From Nodosilinea sp. PGN35 (GTDB lineage: Bacteria; Cyanobacteriota; Cyanobacteriia; Phormidesmidales; Phormidesmidaceae): DNA of 64,000 nt. Below, one piece after another: positions 25,098-32,497 of this stretch; the stretch's first letter is position 1, and every line of letters begins with the position of its first letter. Position numbers and translations under genes: made by a program. Location: positions 558,001-622,000 of the forward strand of contig NZ_JAQKQJ010000010.1 in assembly GCF_029109325.1 (NCBI RefSeq), given 5' to 3'. The notes beneath the pieces are model-generated. The model saw nothing but the letters and a program-made list of their open reading frames with translations, did not search any database and was not told the DNA's origin.

Positions 25098-26846
25098 TTA
25101 GCTCAAAACCGATTCGAGCTGGTGCTGCTCCCAGAGATCGCGGTAGAGGCCGGGCTGCTGCACCAGGTCGCGGTGGTGGCCCTGCTGCACAATGCGGCCT
25201 CTGTCCATCACAAAGATGCGATCGGCGGTGGCGGCGGCAGACATCTGGTGGGAGATAAACAGCACCGTCTTTTGCTGGGTGCCCGCCGCCAGCTCCCTGA
25301 GAATGGCGGTGGCGGTGCGGTTGTCCACGCTGGAGAGGGCGTCGTCGAGCACCAAAATGGGGGCATCGACCACCAGGGCGCGGGCCAGGGCGGTGCGCTG
25401 CCGCTGCCCCCCCGAGAGGGTAATGCCGCGCTCGCCAACGATGGTGTCGTAGTGGTGGGGAAAGTTTTGAATCTCTTCGTCCATCTGGGCCTGCTTGGCG
25501 GCGTACTGCACCTCGGCGAACTCCATCATGGGTTCGCCGTAGCGGATGTTGTTCTGGATGCTGGTGCTGAAGAGAAAGCTGTCCTGGGGGACGTAGGCGA
25601 TCGCCCGCCGGAGATCCGCCAGGGGCAGCTCGGTGACATCGTAGCCATCCAGGTACAGCTGGCCGGGGCCGATGTCGAGCAGGCGGGGCAGGGCGTTGGC
25701 CAACGTCGATTTGCCCGAGCCGATGGGGCCGACAATGGCAATTTGCTCCCCCGGCGCAATCTTAAAGCTCACCTCATCTAGCACAGGAACGCTGCTGTCG
25801 GGATAGGCGTAGCTGAGGCGGCGGGCCTCCAGAGTGCCCTGCACCTGATCTAAGGGCAGAGGAATGGCGGTGGCAGCCGTCTGCACCTCGGGCTCGGCGT
25901 CGAGAATCTCTTCGACCCGCTGGATGCTGACCTCGCCCCGCTGGTAGGCGGTAATAGTAAAGCCCAGCAGCGCCGTGGGAAACACCAGTCGCTCGACGTA
26001 GAGCAGCAGCGCCACAAAGTCACCCACGGTGAGCACACCCTCGGCGATCGCCCCCGCCCCGGTGGCCAAAATCACCAGCAGACTGATGCTGGCCAAGCCC
26101 CCCAGCAGCGGAAACAGCAGGTTGCGGGTGCGGGCCAGCTTCAGGTTGGCGTCGAGCAGGCTGGTGTTGCGGTGGTTAAAGGCGCGGCGCTCGTTCTCTT
26201 CCTGGGCGTAGATTTTAATCAGGGCGATGCCGCTCATGTCCTCTTGAATCAGGTCGCTGAGGTCGGAAATGCGCTCCTGCACGGTGAGCTGCTCGTTGCG
26301 CAGGCGGTTGCTAAAGCTCTGCACCAGCACCAGCATCAGCGGGTAGACCAGCAGCGAGATCAGCGTCAGCCGCACGTTGATCGACAGCATCACCGGCACC
26401 GTCAGGGCGTAGGCAAACAGGGTGTTGGCCAGACTCAAAATGGCAAACCCCAGCAGGCGGCGAATGTTATCGACATCGCTGGTGGCACGGCTGATCAGCT
26501 CTCCAGCGGTGTTGCGGCCAAAGTAGGCGGGCTCCAGGCGCAGCAGGTGCTGAAAGATGCGCTGCTTGAGGTCAAACTCCACCTGGCGACCCACCCCAAA
26601 CAGGGTAATGCGCGACACCATGCGAATTACCCACATCACCGAGGCCAGCACCAGCACCATCAGCGCGTAGTACATCACTCGATTAAAGCTAAAGGTGACC
26701 TGCAACTCGTCAATGCCGTTGCGGATCAGCAGTGGGATCCAAACGCCCAGCAAATTCACGATAAACAATGCAACAACCCCCAGGGCAGCCTGTCGCCAGT
26801 GGGGGTTGAGGTAGGTACCTAGTTTTTGTAGCTGCGATCGCGCCAT
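25098..26846 (-). CDS. ABC-type exporter, fused permease and ATPase (MsbA/MdlB-like)
   Basis: 582 residues. The N-terminal transmembrane domain has six predicted helices (about 1-320) with the coupling-helix segment TAGELISRATSDVDNIRR. The C-terminal nucleotide-binding domain has Walker A GPIGSGKST, Q-loop YVPQDSFLF, signature LSGGQRQR, Walker B ILVLDDALSSVD and H-loop ISHQMSAA. It is a half-transporter, expected to homodimerise in the plasma membrane and export a lipid, peptide or drug. No partner gene is adjacent. Confidence 0.92.
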   Translation of the reverse strand: MARSQLQKLGTYLNPHWRQAALGVVALFIVNLLGVWIPLLIRNGIDELQVTFSFNRVMYYALMVLVLASVMWVIRMVSRITLFGVGRQVEFDLKQRIFQHLLRLEPAYFGRNTAGELISRATSDVDNIRRLLGFAILSLANTLFAYALTVPVMLSINVRLTLISLLVYPLMLVLVQSFSNRLRNEQLTVQERISDLSDLIQEDMSGIALIKIYAQEENERRAFNHRNTSLLDANLKLARTRNLLFPLLGGLASISLLVILATGAGAIAEGVLTVGDFVALLLYVERLVFPTALLGFTITAYQRGEVSIQRVEEILDAEPEVQTAATAIPLPLDQVQGTLEARRLSYAYPDSSVPVLDEVSFKIAPGEQIAIVGPIGSGKSTLANALPRLLDIGPGQLYLDGYDVTELPLADLRRAIAYVPQDSFLFSTSIQNNIRYGEPMMEFAEVQYAAKQAQMDEEIQNFPHHYDTIVGERGITLSGGQRQRTALARALVVDAPILVLDDALSSVDNRTATAILRELAAGTQQKTVLFISHQMSAAATADRIFVMDRGRIVQQGHHRDLVQQPGLYRDLWEQHQLESVLS

Positions 26847-26942
26847 AGCCTCTGCCCTGTCTGCCCCCCTATCCTAGACGAATTTGGCAGGGGCAATGGC
26901 AGGCATATCGTGGACTGTAGCAGCCTGACAAATCACTGGAGA

Positions 26943-27045
26943 GGGCATAAGGTGCAGGGTTTGAGGTACAGGGTTTAAGGTCTACGGCAAAGCCCCACTC
27001 CCTACCCCCTTAAACCTTAAACCTTGAACCTTATACCCCCGGCCC
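26943..27045. repeat. Hairpin built of heptamers, 3' side of the YdcF-type gene
   Basis: The arms include GGTTTAAGG (26972-26980) and CCTTAAACC (27008-27016), with the loop motif GGTCTACGGC. The right part CCTTAAACCTTGAACC-TATACCCC is closely similar to the right arm of the element at 28295-28358, on the other side of the same gene. Confidence 0.75.
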
Positions 27046-27062
27046 CAGCCTTCCAACCCTCA

Positions 27063-28187
27063 CTAAATCGTCTCCACCACCTGCTCCCACTGCATGCTGA
27101 AGGGGGGCAGCCAGCCCCGCAGGTAGTAATAGATGGCGCTCAGCAGCTCGCCCCAGTAGCGCGTGGTCAGCACCAGGGCATCCACATTGGGGGCCAGATC
27201 GGCCAGGCTGGCCAGGGTATCGCGGCTGCCGAGGTCGGGGGTAGTGTACAGCTCGGTGGGAGCCGCCACCACCTGAATGCCCTCATTCTCAAAGGCCAGG
27301 GCGGCGCGGCGCATGGTGAGAGCCGGGGCCACCAACACTACCCGGTTGGCGTCGCGGTTGTTGCGCACCACATCGAAGCGGCCCACCCGAGGCGGCGGGG
27401 TAAACAGCCCCTGCTCGGTCAAAAAGTTTCTCTGATCTACCACCGCCCCGCGAATATCGGTGCCGGTAGCCTGCACCCGAATGCTTTCGGAGGGCACCCC
27501 CCGACCTCCCAACTGCTGGCGAATGGCCTGGCGCAGGGGTTCTTGCTCTTCGCCCGTGCCAAATCGGGGGCCAGCGGTGACCGTGACGTAGGGGCGGGCC
27601 AGGCTGATGCGGTTGTAGACGCTGGCCGCGCTGTTGAGCTGAGCCACCAGCACCGGATCCAGAGGATTGTCGGCGTCGATGCGGCTGCTGAGGGCGTTGG
27701 TCAGGCGAGACGCGTCGGCGTTTTCGCCAATGACCACAATCGACACCGCCCGGTCTACGGGCACCTGGTCGATGGCGGGGCAGATGTCGCTGCACAGCCG
27801 CTGCTGGCTGGCGTAGGCCCGCTGCACCGACTGCTCAGAGTGGTTGACCAGCGCCCGCGCCACCAGGGGCATACTGGCAAGAAATAGAATCAGCAGCGCC
27901 ACCATCACCATACGGCCGTTGACCTTCTTGAGACCGCTGCCCACAGCCAGGGCCAGCAGCGTAATGGCTCCCCCCAACGGCGTCAGCGGAAAAACCAAGA
28001 ACTGCCAAAACACCCCAATGGTGCTGTCGTCGGGGAACAGAAAGGCCCCGGCGATCAGCGCCAGGATCATCGCCCCGCCAAACCAGGTTAAGAAGGTGGC
28101 CGGAATGAACTTTCTTAGAATCCACCACAGAAAGTAGCCAATGCCCAGCCACAGCAGCAGACGGGTTAAGAGGTTGAGAATATCCAT
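27063..28187 (-). CDS. YdcF/SanA-family (DUF218) membrane protein
   Basis: 374 residues from the ATG at 28187. The frame runs on to 28475, but the added N-terminus is translated repeat DNA. Four hydrophobic segments occur in the first 135 residues. A DUF218-like Rossmann domain follows (VDRAVSIVVIGENAD, then VVLVAPALTMRRAALAFENEG and VVAAPTELY), ending with SAIYYYLRGWL, which resembles the end of YdcF proteins. Family members are linked to envelope or polysaccharide functions; the enzymatic role is unclear. It is divergent from futB. Confidence 0.75.
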   Translation of the reverse strand: MDILNLLTRLLLWLGIGYFLWWILRKFIPATFLTWFGGAMILALIAGAFLFPDDSTIGVFWQFLVFPLTPLGGAITLLALAVGSGLKKVNGRMVMVALLILFLASMPLVARALVNHSEQSVQRAYASQQRLCSDICPAIDQVPVDRAVSIVVIGENADASRLTNALSSRIDADNPLDPVLVAQLNSAASVYNRISLARPYVTVTAGPRFGTGEEQEPLRQAIRQQLGGRGVPSESIRVQATGTDIRGAVVDQRNFLTEQGLFTPPPRVGRFDVVRNNRDANRVVLVAPALTMRRAALAFENEGIQVVAAPTELYTTPDLGSRDTLASLADLAPNVDALVLTTRYWGELLSAIYYYLRGWLPPFSMQWEQVVETI

Positions 28188-28575
28188 AGTCAGATCTGCC
28201 GTGGAAAGGTAGGCGCTGGGGGCCAAGTCGCGAAATTGCGCCTTTGGCCCTAGTACTTGACCAAGTTGATTTTGACAGGGGCCAGCCGTTCTGGGTGCAG
28301 GGTGCAAGGTATACGGTCTACGGCTTGCCTTAAACCTGAAACCTTGAACCGTATACCCCGCTGACCCGTCATCTTTAGCTTGGCAGTCTACTAGGGCCAG
28401 ATCGGCCCCGCAGGAACTCTCTGCAAAGCATACTTCAGTAACGAAAACTCGGGATACGTGCGGCCCCAAAGTCATTCTCTTGTCAGAGAAGACTCTCCTA
28501 TACCGAATCTTGAATTGGCTGAGGGACGGGGTTTCGTTCTGTGCTAAAAGGAATGGGTAGCAATAATTACCGGTT
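28188..28575. promoter_or_regulatory. Divergent intergenic region between the YdcF-type gene and futB
   Basis: 388 bp. It contains the hairpin repeat 28295-28358 and about 200 bp upstream of futB in which a promoter must lie. I could not see a convincing -35/-10 pair or Fur box. Confidence 0.45.
28295..28358. repeat. Hairpin repeat, 5' side of the YdcF-type gene
   Basis: Arms GGTATACGG (28308-28316) and CCGTATACC (28349-28357), loop motif GGTCTACGGC, and a right half closely similar to the 26943-27045 element. Confidence 0.8.
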
Positions 28576-30237
28576 ATGAAATCCCTCGCTGTCCCCCGGA
28601 AAGCGTTTCTACCTCAGCCCGACGGCTGGACGGTGGGGGTGGCGCTGATCGCCCTGGTGATGCTGCTGCCGGTGGCAATCATTCTTACCAGCCTGTTCAC
28701 CAACTCCAGCGATGCCTGGGGGCACCTGGCGGCGACGGTGCTGCCAGAGTACGTTCGCAACTCTCTGATGCTGATGGTGGGGGTGGGCCTCGGGGTGCTG
28801 GCGATCGGGGTGAGCACCGCCTGGCTGGTGAGCACCTGTCAGTTTTGGGGCCGACGCTGGTTTGAGTGGCTGCTGCTGCTGCCCCTGGCCGCCCCCACCT
28901 ACATTCTCGCCTACATCTATACCGACACGCTGGAGTACTTTGGCCCAGTGCAGACGGCGCTGCGCGGCCTGTTTGGCTGGCAGCGGGCCACCGACTACTG
29001 GTTTCCCAACATTCGCTCCGTTGAGGGGGCAATTCTCCTGTTTAGCCTGACGCTCTATCCCTACGTCTACCTGCTGGCGCGGGTGGCGTTTTTAGAACAG
29101 TCAACCGTCACCCTGGAGGCGAGTCGCTCCCTGGGCTGTGGCCCCTGGCGCAGCTTTCGCACGGTGGCGCTGCCCATGGCTCGACCGGCGATCGCCGCCG
29201 GTACCGCCCTGGCCCTGATGGAAACCCTCAACGACTTTGGCACCGTAGCCTACTTTAGCGTTGCCACTTTTACCACGGGCATCTACCGCACCTGGTTTGG
29301 CATGGGCGATCGCCCGGCGGCGGTGCAGCTGTCGGCGGTGCTGCTGCTGTTTATCTTTGCCCTGGTGGTGCTCGAGCAAAGGTCGCGCCGTCGGGCCCGC
29401 TACTACCAGGGCATGGCCCGCACCATTTCTCAGTCGCGCTACCGGTTGGGCGGGCTGCGGGCGATGGGGGCCTGGCTGGCCTGCGCCACCCCCGTGCTGC
29501 TGGGGCTGGTCATTCCCACCGGGCTGCTGCTGGCGATGACCGTACGCCATGCCGAAGCCACCCTCAACCGCAGCTTTTTTTGGCTCAGCGTCAATAGCCT
29601 GGTGCTGGCGGTGCTGGCGGCGGGGCTGGCGGTGGGGCTGGCCCTGGTGCTGGCCTACGGCCTGCGGCTCAACTCGACGCCCTTTCTCAAGCTCTCGGTG
29701 CGGGGGGCCAACCTGGGCTACGCCGTGCCCGGCGCAGTGATTGCCGTAGGCACCCTGATTCCCCTGGCGCGGTTTGACAACGCCGTAGATGCCTGGATGC
29801 GGCAGACCTTTGGGGTTTCGACCGGGCTGCTGCTGAGCGGCACGATTATTGCGCTGCTGCTGGCCTACCTGGTGCGGTTTCTGGCGGTCAGCTTTGGGGC
29901 GATCGAGGCAGGCTTAGGCAAAATTAAGCCCTCCCTCGACGATGCCGCCCGCAGCCTGGGCCAAAGCCCCAACCAAACGCTGCTGAAAATTCACCGCCCG
30001 CTGCTGGGCAGCAGTTTGCTCACCGCCGCCATGCTGGTGTTTGTCGATGTAATGAAGGAGCTGCCCGCGACGCTGATCATTCGCCCGTTTAACTTCGACA
30101 CCCTGGCGGTGCGAGTCTACCAGTACGCCGCCGACGAGCGGCTGATCGAGGCCTCGGCTCCGGCGCTGGCGATCGTGCTGGTGGGGCTGCTGCCGGTGCT
30201 GTGGCTGAGCAAACAGATCGCCAACGAGGGGAAGTAA
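28576..30237 (+). CDS. futB: Iron(III) ABC transporter permease, fused two-domain type
   Basis: 553 residues with about twelve membrane segments, formed by two binding-protein-dependent permease domains in tandem (about 1-275 and 290-553). Each has an EAA-type cytoplasmic loop: LEASRSLGCGPWRSFRTVALP in the first half and DDAARSLGQSPNQTLLKIHRP in the second. This is the FbpB/FutB layout for Fe3+ uptake across the plasma membrane. The binding protein FutA is encoded 7.5 kb away at 37742-38815; the ATPase FutC is not in the window. Confidence 0.92.
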   Translation: MKSLAVPRKAFLPQPDGWTVGVALIALVMLLPVAIILTSLFTNSSDAWGHLAATVLPEYVRNSLMLMVGVGLGVLAIGVSTAWLVSTCQFWGRRWFEWLLLLPLAAPTYILAYIYTDTLEYFGPVQTALRGLFGWQRATDYWFPNIRSVEGAILLFSLTLYPYVYLLARVAFLEQSTVTLEASRSLGCGPWRSFRTVALPMARPAIAAGTALALMETLNDFGTVAYFSVATFTTGIYRTWFGMGDRPAAVQLSAVLLLFIFALVVLEQRSRRRARYYQGMARTISQSRYRLGGLRAMGAWLACATPVLLGLVIPTGLLLAMTVRHAEATLNRSFFWLSVNSLVLAVLAAGLAVGLALVLAYGLRLNSTPFLKLSVRGANLGYAVPGAVIAVGTLIPLARFDNAVDAWMRQTFGVSTGLLLSGTIIALLLAYLVRFLAVSFGAIEAGLGKIKPSLDDAARSLGQSPNQTLLKIHRPLLGSSLLTAAMLVFVDVMKELPATLIIRPFNFDTLAVRVYQYAADERLIEASAPALAIVLVGLLPVLWLSKQIANEGK

Positions 30238-30245
30238 CCTTCAGG

Positions 30246-30282
30246 TAAGAATCCCGGTTTCTCGAAGAAACCGGGATTCTTA
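30246..30282. terminator. Hairpin after futB (dispersed palindromic repeat)
   Basis: A perfect 17-bp stem (30246-30262 with 30266-30282) has a CGA loop, 9 bp after the futB stop, and lies between convergent genes. The core AATCCCGGTTTCT is a type of palindrome often repeated in cyanobacterial genomes. No strong T-tract follows, so termination may be weak. Confidence 0.75.
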
Positions 30283-30321
30283 AATCTTCGGTGCGTCTTA
30301 GAACGTCATAAACTTTAGGGC

Positions 30322-30921
30322 TCAAGCCCGAAACACTTGGTCTGCGGTTAGCGTTAACTCTGGAAAGGTGGGAGAAAGAATTGGGTCACTACTACGATAT
30401 TGGTTGCCCTCGTAGCTATCCTCCACAAGGTTGTAAATAGACAGAGTCGGCACCTTGGCGGCCCCAATGTATCGGGCTGATCCTAGGGCCAAATAATCGA
30501 CCACCCAATATTCTGGAATGCCCTGGGCGCGATATTCTGCCAGCTTATAGAGGTAGTCATCGACCTTCGAGCTTTCGCTGACAATTTCGACCACCAGCTG
30601 GGCCGGTACATCGAGCACCGCTGGTTTGTCGCCCAGGGCGTCTAAATCGGCTCGCTGCACCACCATGACATCGGGTAGGCGAGCGCTGCTGAGTTCAGTA
30701 CGCTGCCCTACGTCGCCGCGAACGGCTTCCCAGGGGTAGCCGAGGCGGCTGATCTCGGTGTCAAAGGTGCGCTCTAGAAATTTGGCAATTTTGCTGTGGG
30801 GCCAGGGGGCAGGGCTTATCGGTACGAGGTACCCTCGCACGAGTTCGTAGCGGGTGTCGGTGCGATCGCTGTAGTGCAGGTATTGCTCAAAGCTGAGGGT
30901 GGTGAGGGCAGCCTGGGTCAT
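30322..30921 (-). CDS. Uma2-family putative PD-(D/E)XK endonuclease (DUF820)
   Basis: 199 residues. SFEQYLHYSDRTDTRYELVRG is the Uma2 N-terminus. The nuclease core appears as ARLPDVMVVQ (Asp), LVVEIVSES (Glu) and a downstream KLAEYRAQGIPEYWVVD. Uma2 proteins are very abundant in cyanobacteria; their biological role is unknown and a link to mobile DNA or defence is inferred. It is convergent with futB and divergent from the 31015 gene, at the left edge of the accessory segment. Confidence 0.9.
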   Translation of the reverse strand: MTQAALTTLSFEQYLHYSDRTDTRYELVRGYLVPISPAPWPHSKIAKFLERTFDTEISRLGYPWEAVRGDVGQRTELSSARLPDVMVVQRADLDALGDKPAVLDVPAQLVVEIVSESSKVDDYLYKLAEYRAQGIPEYWVVDYLALGSARYIGAAKVPTLSIYNLVEDSYEGNQYRSSDPILSPTFPELTLTADQVFRA

Positions 30922-31014
30922 GGGGGTCTCTGGCTATGCCTGGAAAGCTAAAATCATGATGGCACAGGTCACTATGCTCTACAGAGGATCTAGCTCTCCT
31001 TAGGGAACCGCAGC

Positions 31015-31650
31015 ATGGCCCAAACCCTTGGCATTACCAAAGCGATTACTAGCCTCACCGAGGCCCATGCTCGCCTCAATCTCAGCCGCGCGGCTGAGCC
31101 TAGCTTTTTTGCTGAGTGGCAGACCAACTTACCCCCCCTCACCGAAACCGAGCAGGGCACCCTGGATCGGCTAAAAGCCCGCTATCAGTATTACCAGGCC
31201 GATGGGGCCATTACAGAAAGCACGGTGGATATTATCTTGGTATCGCCCCTGCTGGATTTGCTGGAGCTATGCGACCCGCCCTACAAAATTCAGGGTGAAA
31301 AGTTTGTTCGGTTTGAAATTGAAGATGGCGACACGCTGCTGGAAGATTTGATCGACGTTTTGGTAATTCAGGATAACTTTTGGTTGGTGCTGCTGGAGAG
31401 CAAGCGCTATGGGTTTAGCGTGATGCAGGCTCTGCCCCAGACGCTGAGCTATATGGTGGGCAACGGTGCCCAGCAAACAGCTACCTTTGGGATGATCACC
31501 ACGGGTGAAGACTACCTGTTTGTAAAACTAGACCCCCAACGGCAGCAATATGATGTGTCTGATAAATTTACCCTCTCGACCCGGCAGGGCAACCAGCTCT
31601 ACACTGTGACAGCTATCCTCAAGTGCCTGATTGGCGGGTTGCCGCAATGA
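31015..31650 (+). CDS. Putative PD-(D/E)XK nuclease-like protein (type I restriction R-subunit N-terminus-like)
   Basis: 211 residues. The segment LLEDLIDVLVIQDNFWLVLLESKRYG (about 101-126) looks like a PD-(D/E)XK core (Asp, then ExK), followed by ALPQTLSYM. This resembles the stand-alone HsdR-N-type proteins common in cyanobacteria. There is no helicase or methylase partner, so it is not a complete restriction system. The N-terminal 60 residues are helical. Function is inferred from the fold signature only. Confidence 0.6.
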   Translation: MAQTLGITKAITSLTEAHARLNLSRAAEPSFFAEWQTNLPPLTETEQGTLDRLKARYQYYQADGAITESTVDIILVSPLLDLLELCDPPYKIQGEKFVRFEIEDGDTLLEDLIDVLVIQDNFWLVLLESKRYGFSVMQALPQTLSYMVGNGAQQTATFGMITTGEDYLFVKLDPQRQQYDVSDKFTLSTRQGNQLYTVTAILKCLIGGLPQ

Positions 31651-31687
31651 TCCCCCATGGTCTTTTACCTAGGGGTTAGATAGTTAT

Positions 31688-32065
31688 TCAAGCCGCAACT
31701 GTTCTTTGGGGCTCTTTTACGAGCTGACCGTACTGTTCGCAGAAAAAACGGACACATTCAGGGGCCAGATCGATGACGGCTTCATCGTAGGCACCTGTTT
31801 CGGGGTTGGGCCAAATTAGGGCATAGTCGCCTTTGACAAACTGAAAGCGCTCTTGATCTCTCAGGGGCAGCAGGGCCTGACCGGGGTTTTCTTCAACTAA
31901 CAGGGGGTAGAAGTCGAGGTCGTAGATGCTGATGTCTAAGTCTTCCTCAAACCAAAGCCTGAGTCGATAGCCATCCAGGTACTCGGCTTTGAGGAGTCCT
32001 TTCTCGTTTGAGTTTTGCCAATGGGCTTCGTCTTTGGCTAAGGCTCTCCAAGCTTCCCATTTCAT
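31688..32065 (-). CDS. DUF2442 domain-containing protein
   Basis: 125 residues. The DUF2442 core shows as YLDGYRLRLWFEEDLDISIYDL, PLRDQERFQFVKGDY and LIWPNPETGAYDEAVIDLAPE. This small domain is typically encoded next to DUF4160, exactly as here (6-bp gap), and the pair is often regarded as a toxin-antitoxin-like module. The biochemical role is unknown. Confidence 0.8.
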   Translation of the reverse strand: MKWEAWRALAKDEAHWQNSNEKGLLKAEYLDGYRLRLWFEEDLDISIYDLDFYPLLVEENPGQALLPLRDQERFQFVKGDYALIWPNPETGAYDEAVIDLAPECVRFFCEQYGQLVKEPQRTVAA

Positions 32066-32071
32066 GGTGAT

Positions 32072-32344
32072 TTACCCCACAATTTCGACGGGTTGGTTGT
32101 TCATGGCGTTTTGCCACTGCTCTAGCAGTGCGGCTTCGTGGGCTTCTACCCAGGCCTCAATCAGTCGCTTCAGCTTCGGTGGTAGTGGTTTACCTGGTGT
32201 CATCCATTGTCTTGTGCTGATTTCAATACGATAGCTCCTGTAATCATTTTGATACTTGATGTGGACGTGAGGGGGAGCATGATCGTTGTAATTCATTAAG
32301 ACGACTAGAAGGCCGCCATCGAAGGGATGGGAAACGGGTGGCAT
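32072..32344 (-). CDS. DUF4160 domain-containing protein
   Basis: 90 residues. The family core is MNYNDHAPPHVHIKYQ, followed by basic LPPKLKRLIEAWVEAHEAALLEQW. The His-rich PPHxHxxY motif is diagnostic. It is the first gene of the DUF4160-DUF2442 pair and is divergent from the NACHT-LRR gene, 153 bp away. The N-terminus is slightly different from the usual MPTI start. Confidence 0.8.
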   Translation of the reverse strand: MPPVSHPFDGGLLVVLMNYNDHAPPHVHIKYQNDYRSYRIEISTRQWMTPGKPLPPKLKRLIEAWVEAHEAALLEQWQNAMNNQPVEIVG

Positions 32345-32425
32345 TAATTTGATGGGATGGGTTGACTCAACCGTTGTAGCTACCCTAAGCCCAAAAGGTA
32401 TGAAGTTGGGCGAAAAATATGGTGC

Positions 32426-32452
32426 GGTTTCGAGCTGGGGTGGCTCGAAACC
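32426..32452. promoter_or_regulatory. Perfect 10-bp inverted repeat upstream of the NACHT-LRR gene
   Basis: GGTTTCGAGC (32426-32435) and GCTCGAAACC (32443-32452) flank a 7-nt loop, ending 45 bp before the NACHT-LRR start codon, in the divergent region shared with the DUF4160-DUF2442 pair. It could be an operator, an mRNA leader hairpin or a remnant of the CCCGGTTTC repeat family. Confidence 0.55.
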
Positions 32453-32497
32453 GGGATGGGCGGGCTATAACTGAGGCGGTAGATAGGGTTTTGAACC

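Noticed and set aside
28188..28475. Longer N-terminus for the YdcF-type protein
   Set aside because: The added residues are translated hairpin repeat; the ATG at 28187 directly precedes the first membrane segment.
30246..30282. Palindrome considered as an insertion-sequence terminal repeat
   Set aside because: There is no transposase frame nearby, no second end and no target duplication; a dispersed palindrome or terminator explains it better.
31015..31650. Complete type I restriction system
   Set aside because: Only one small nuclease-like gene is present, without HsdM, HsdS or a helicase domain.
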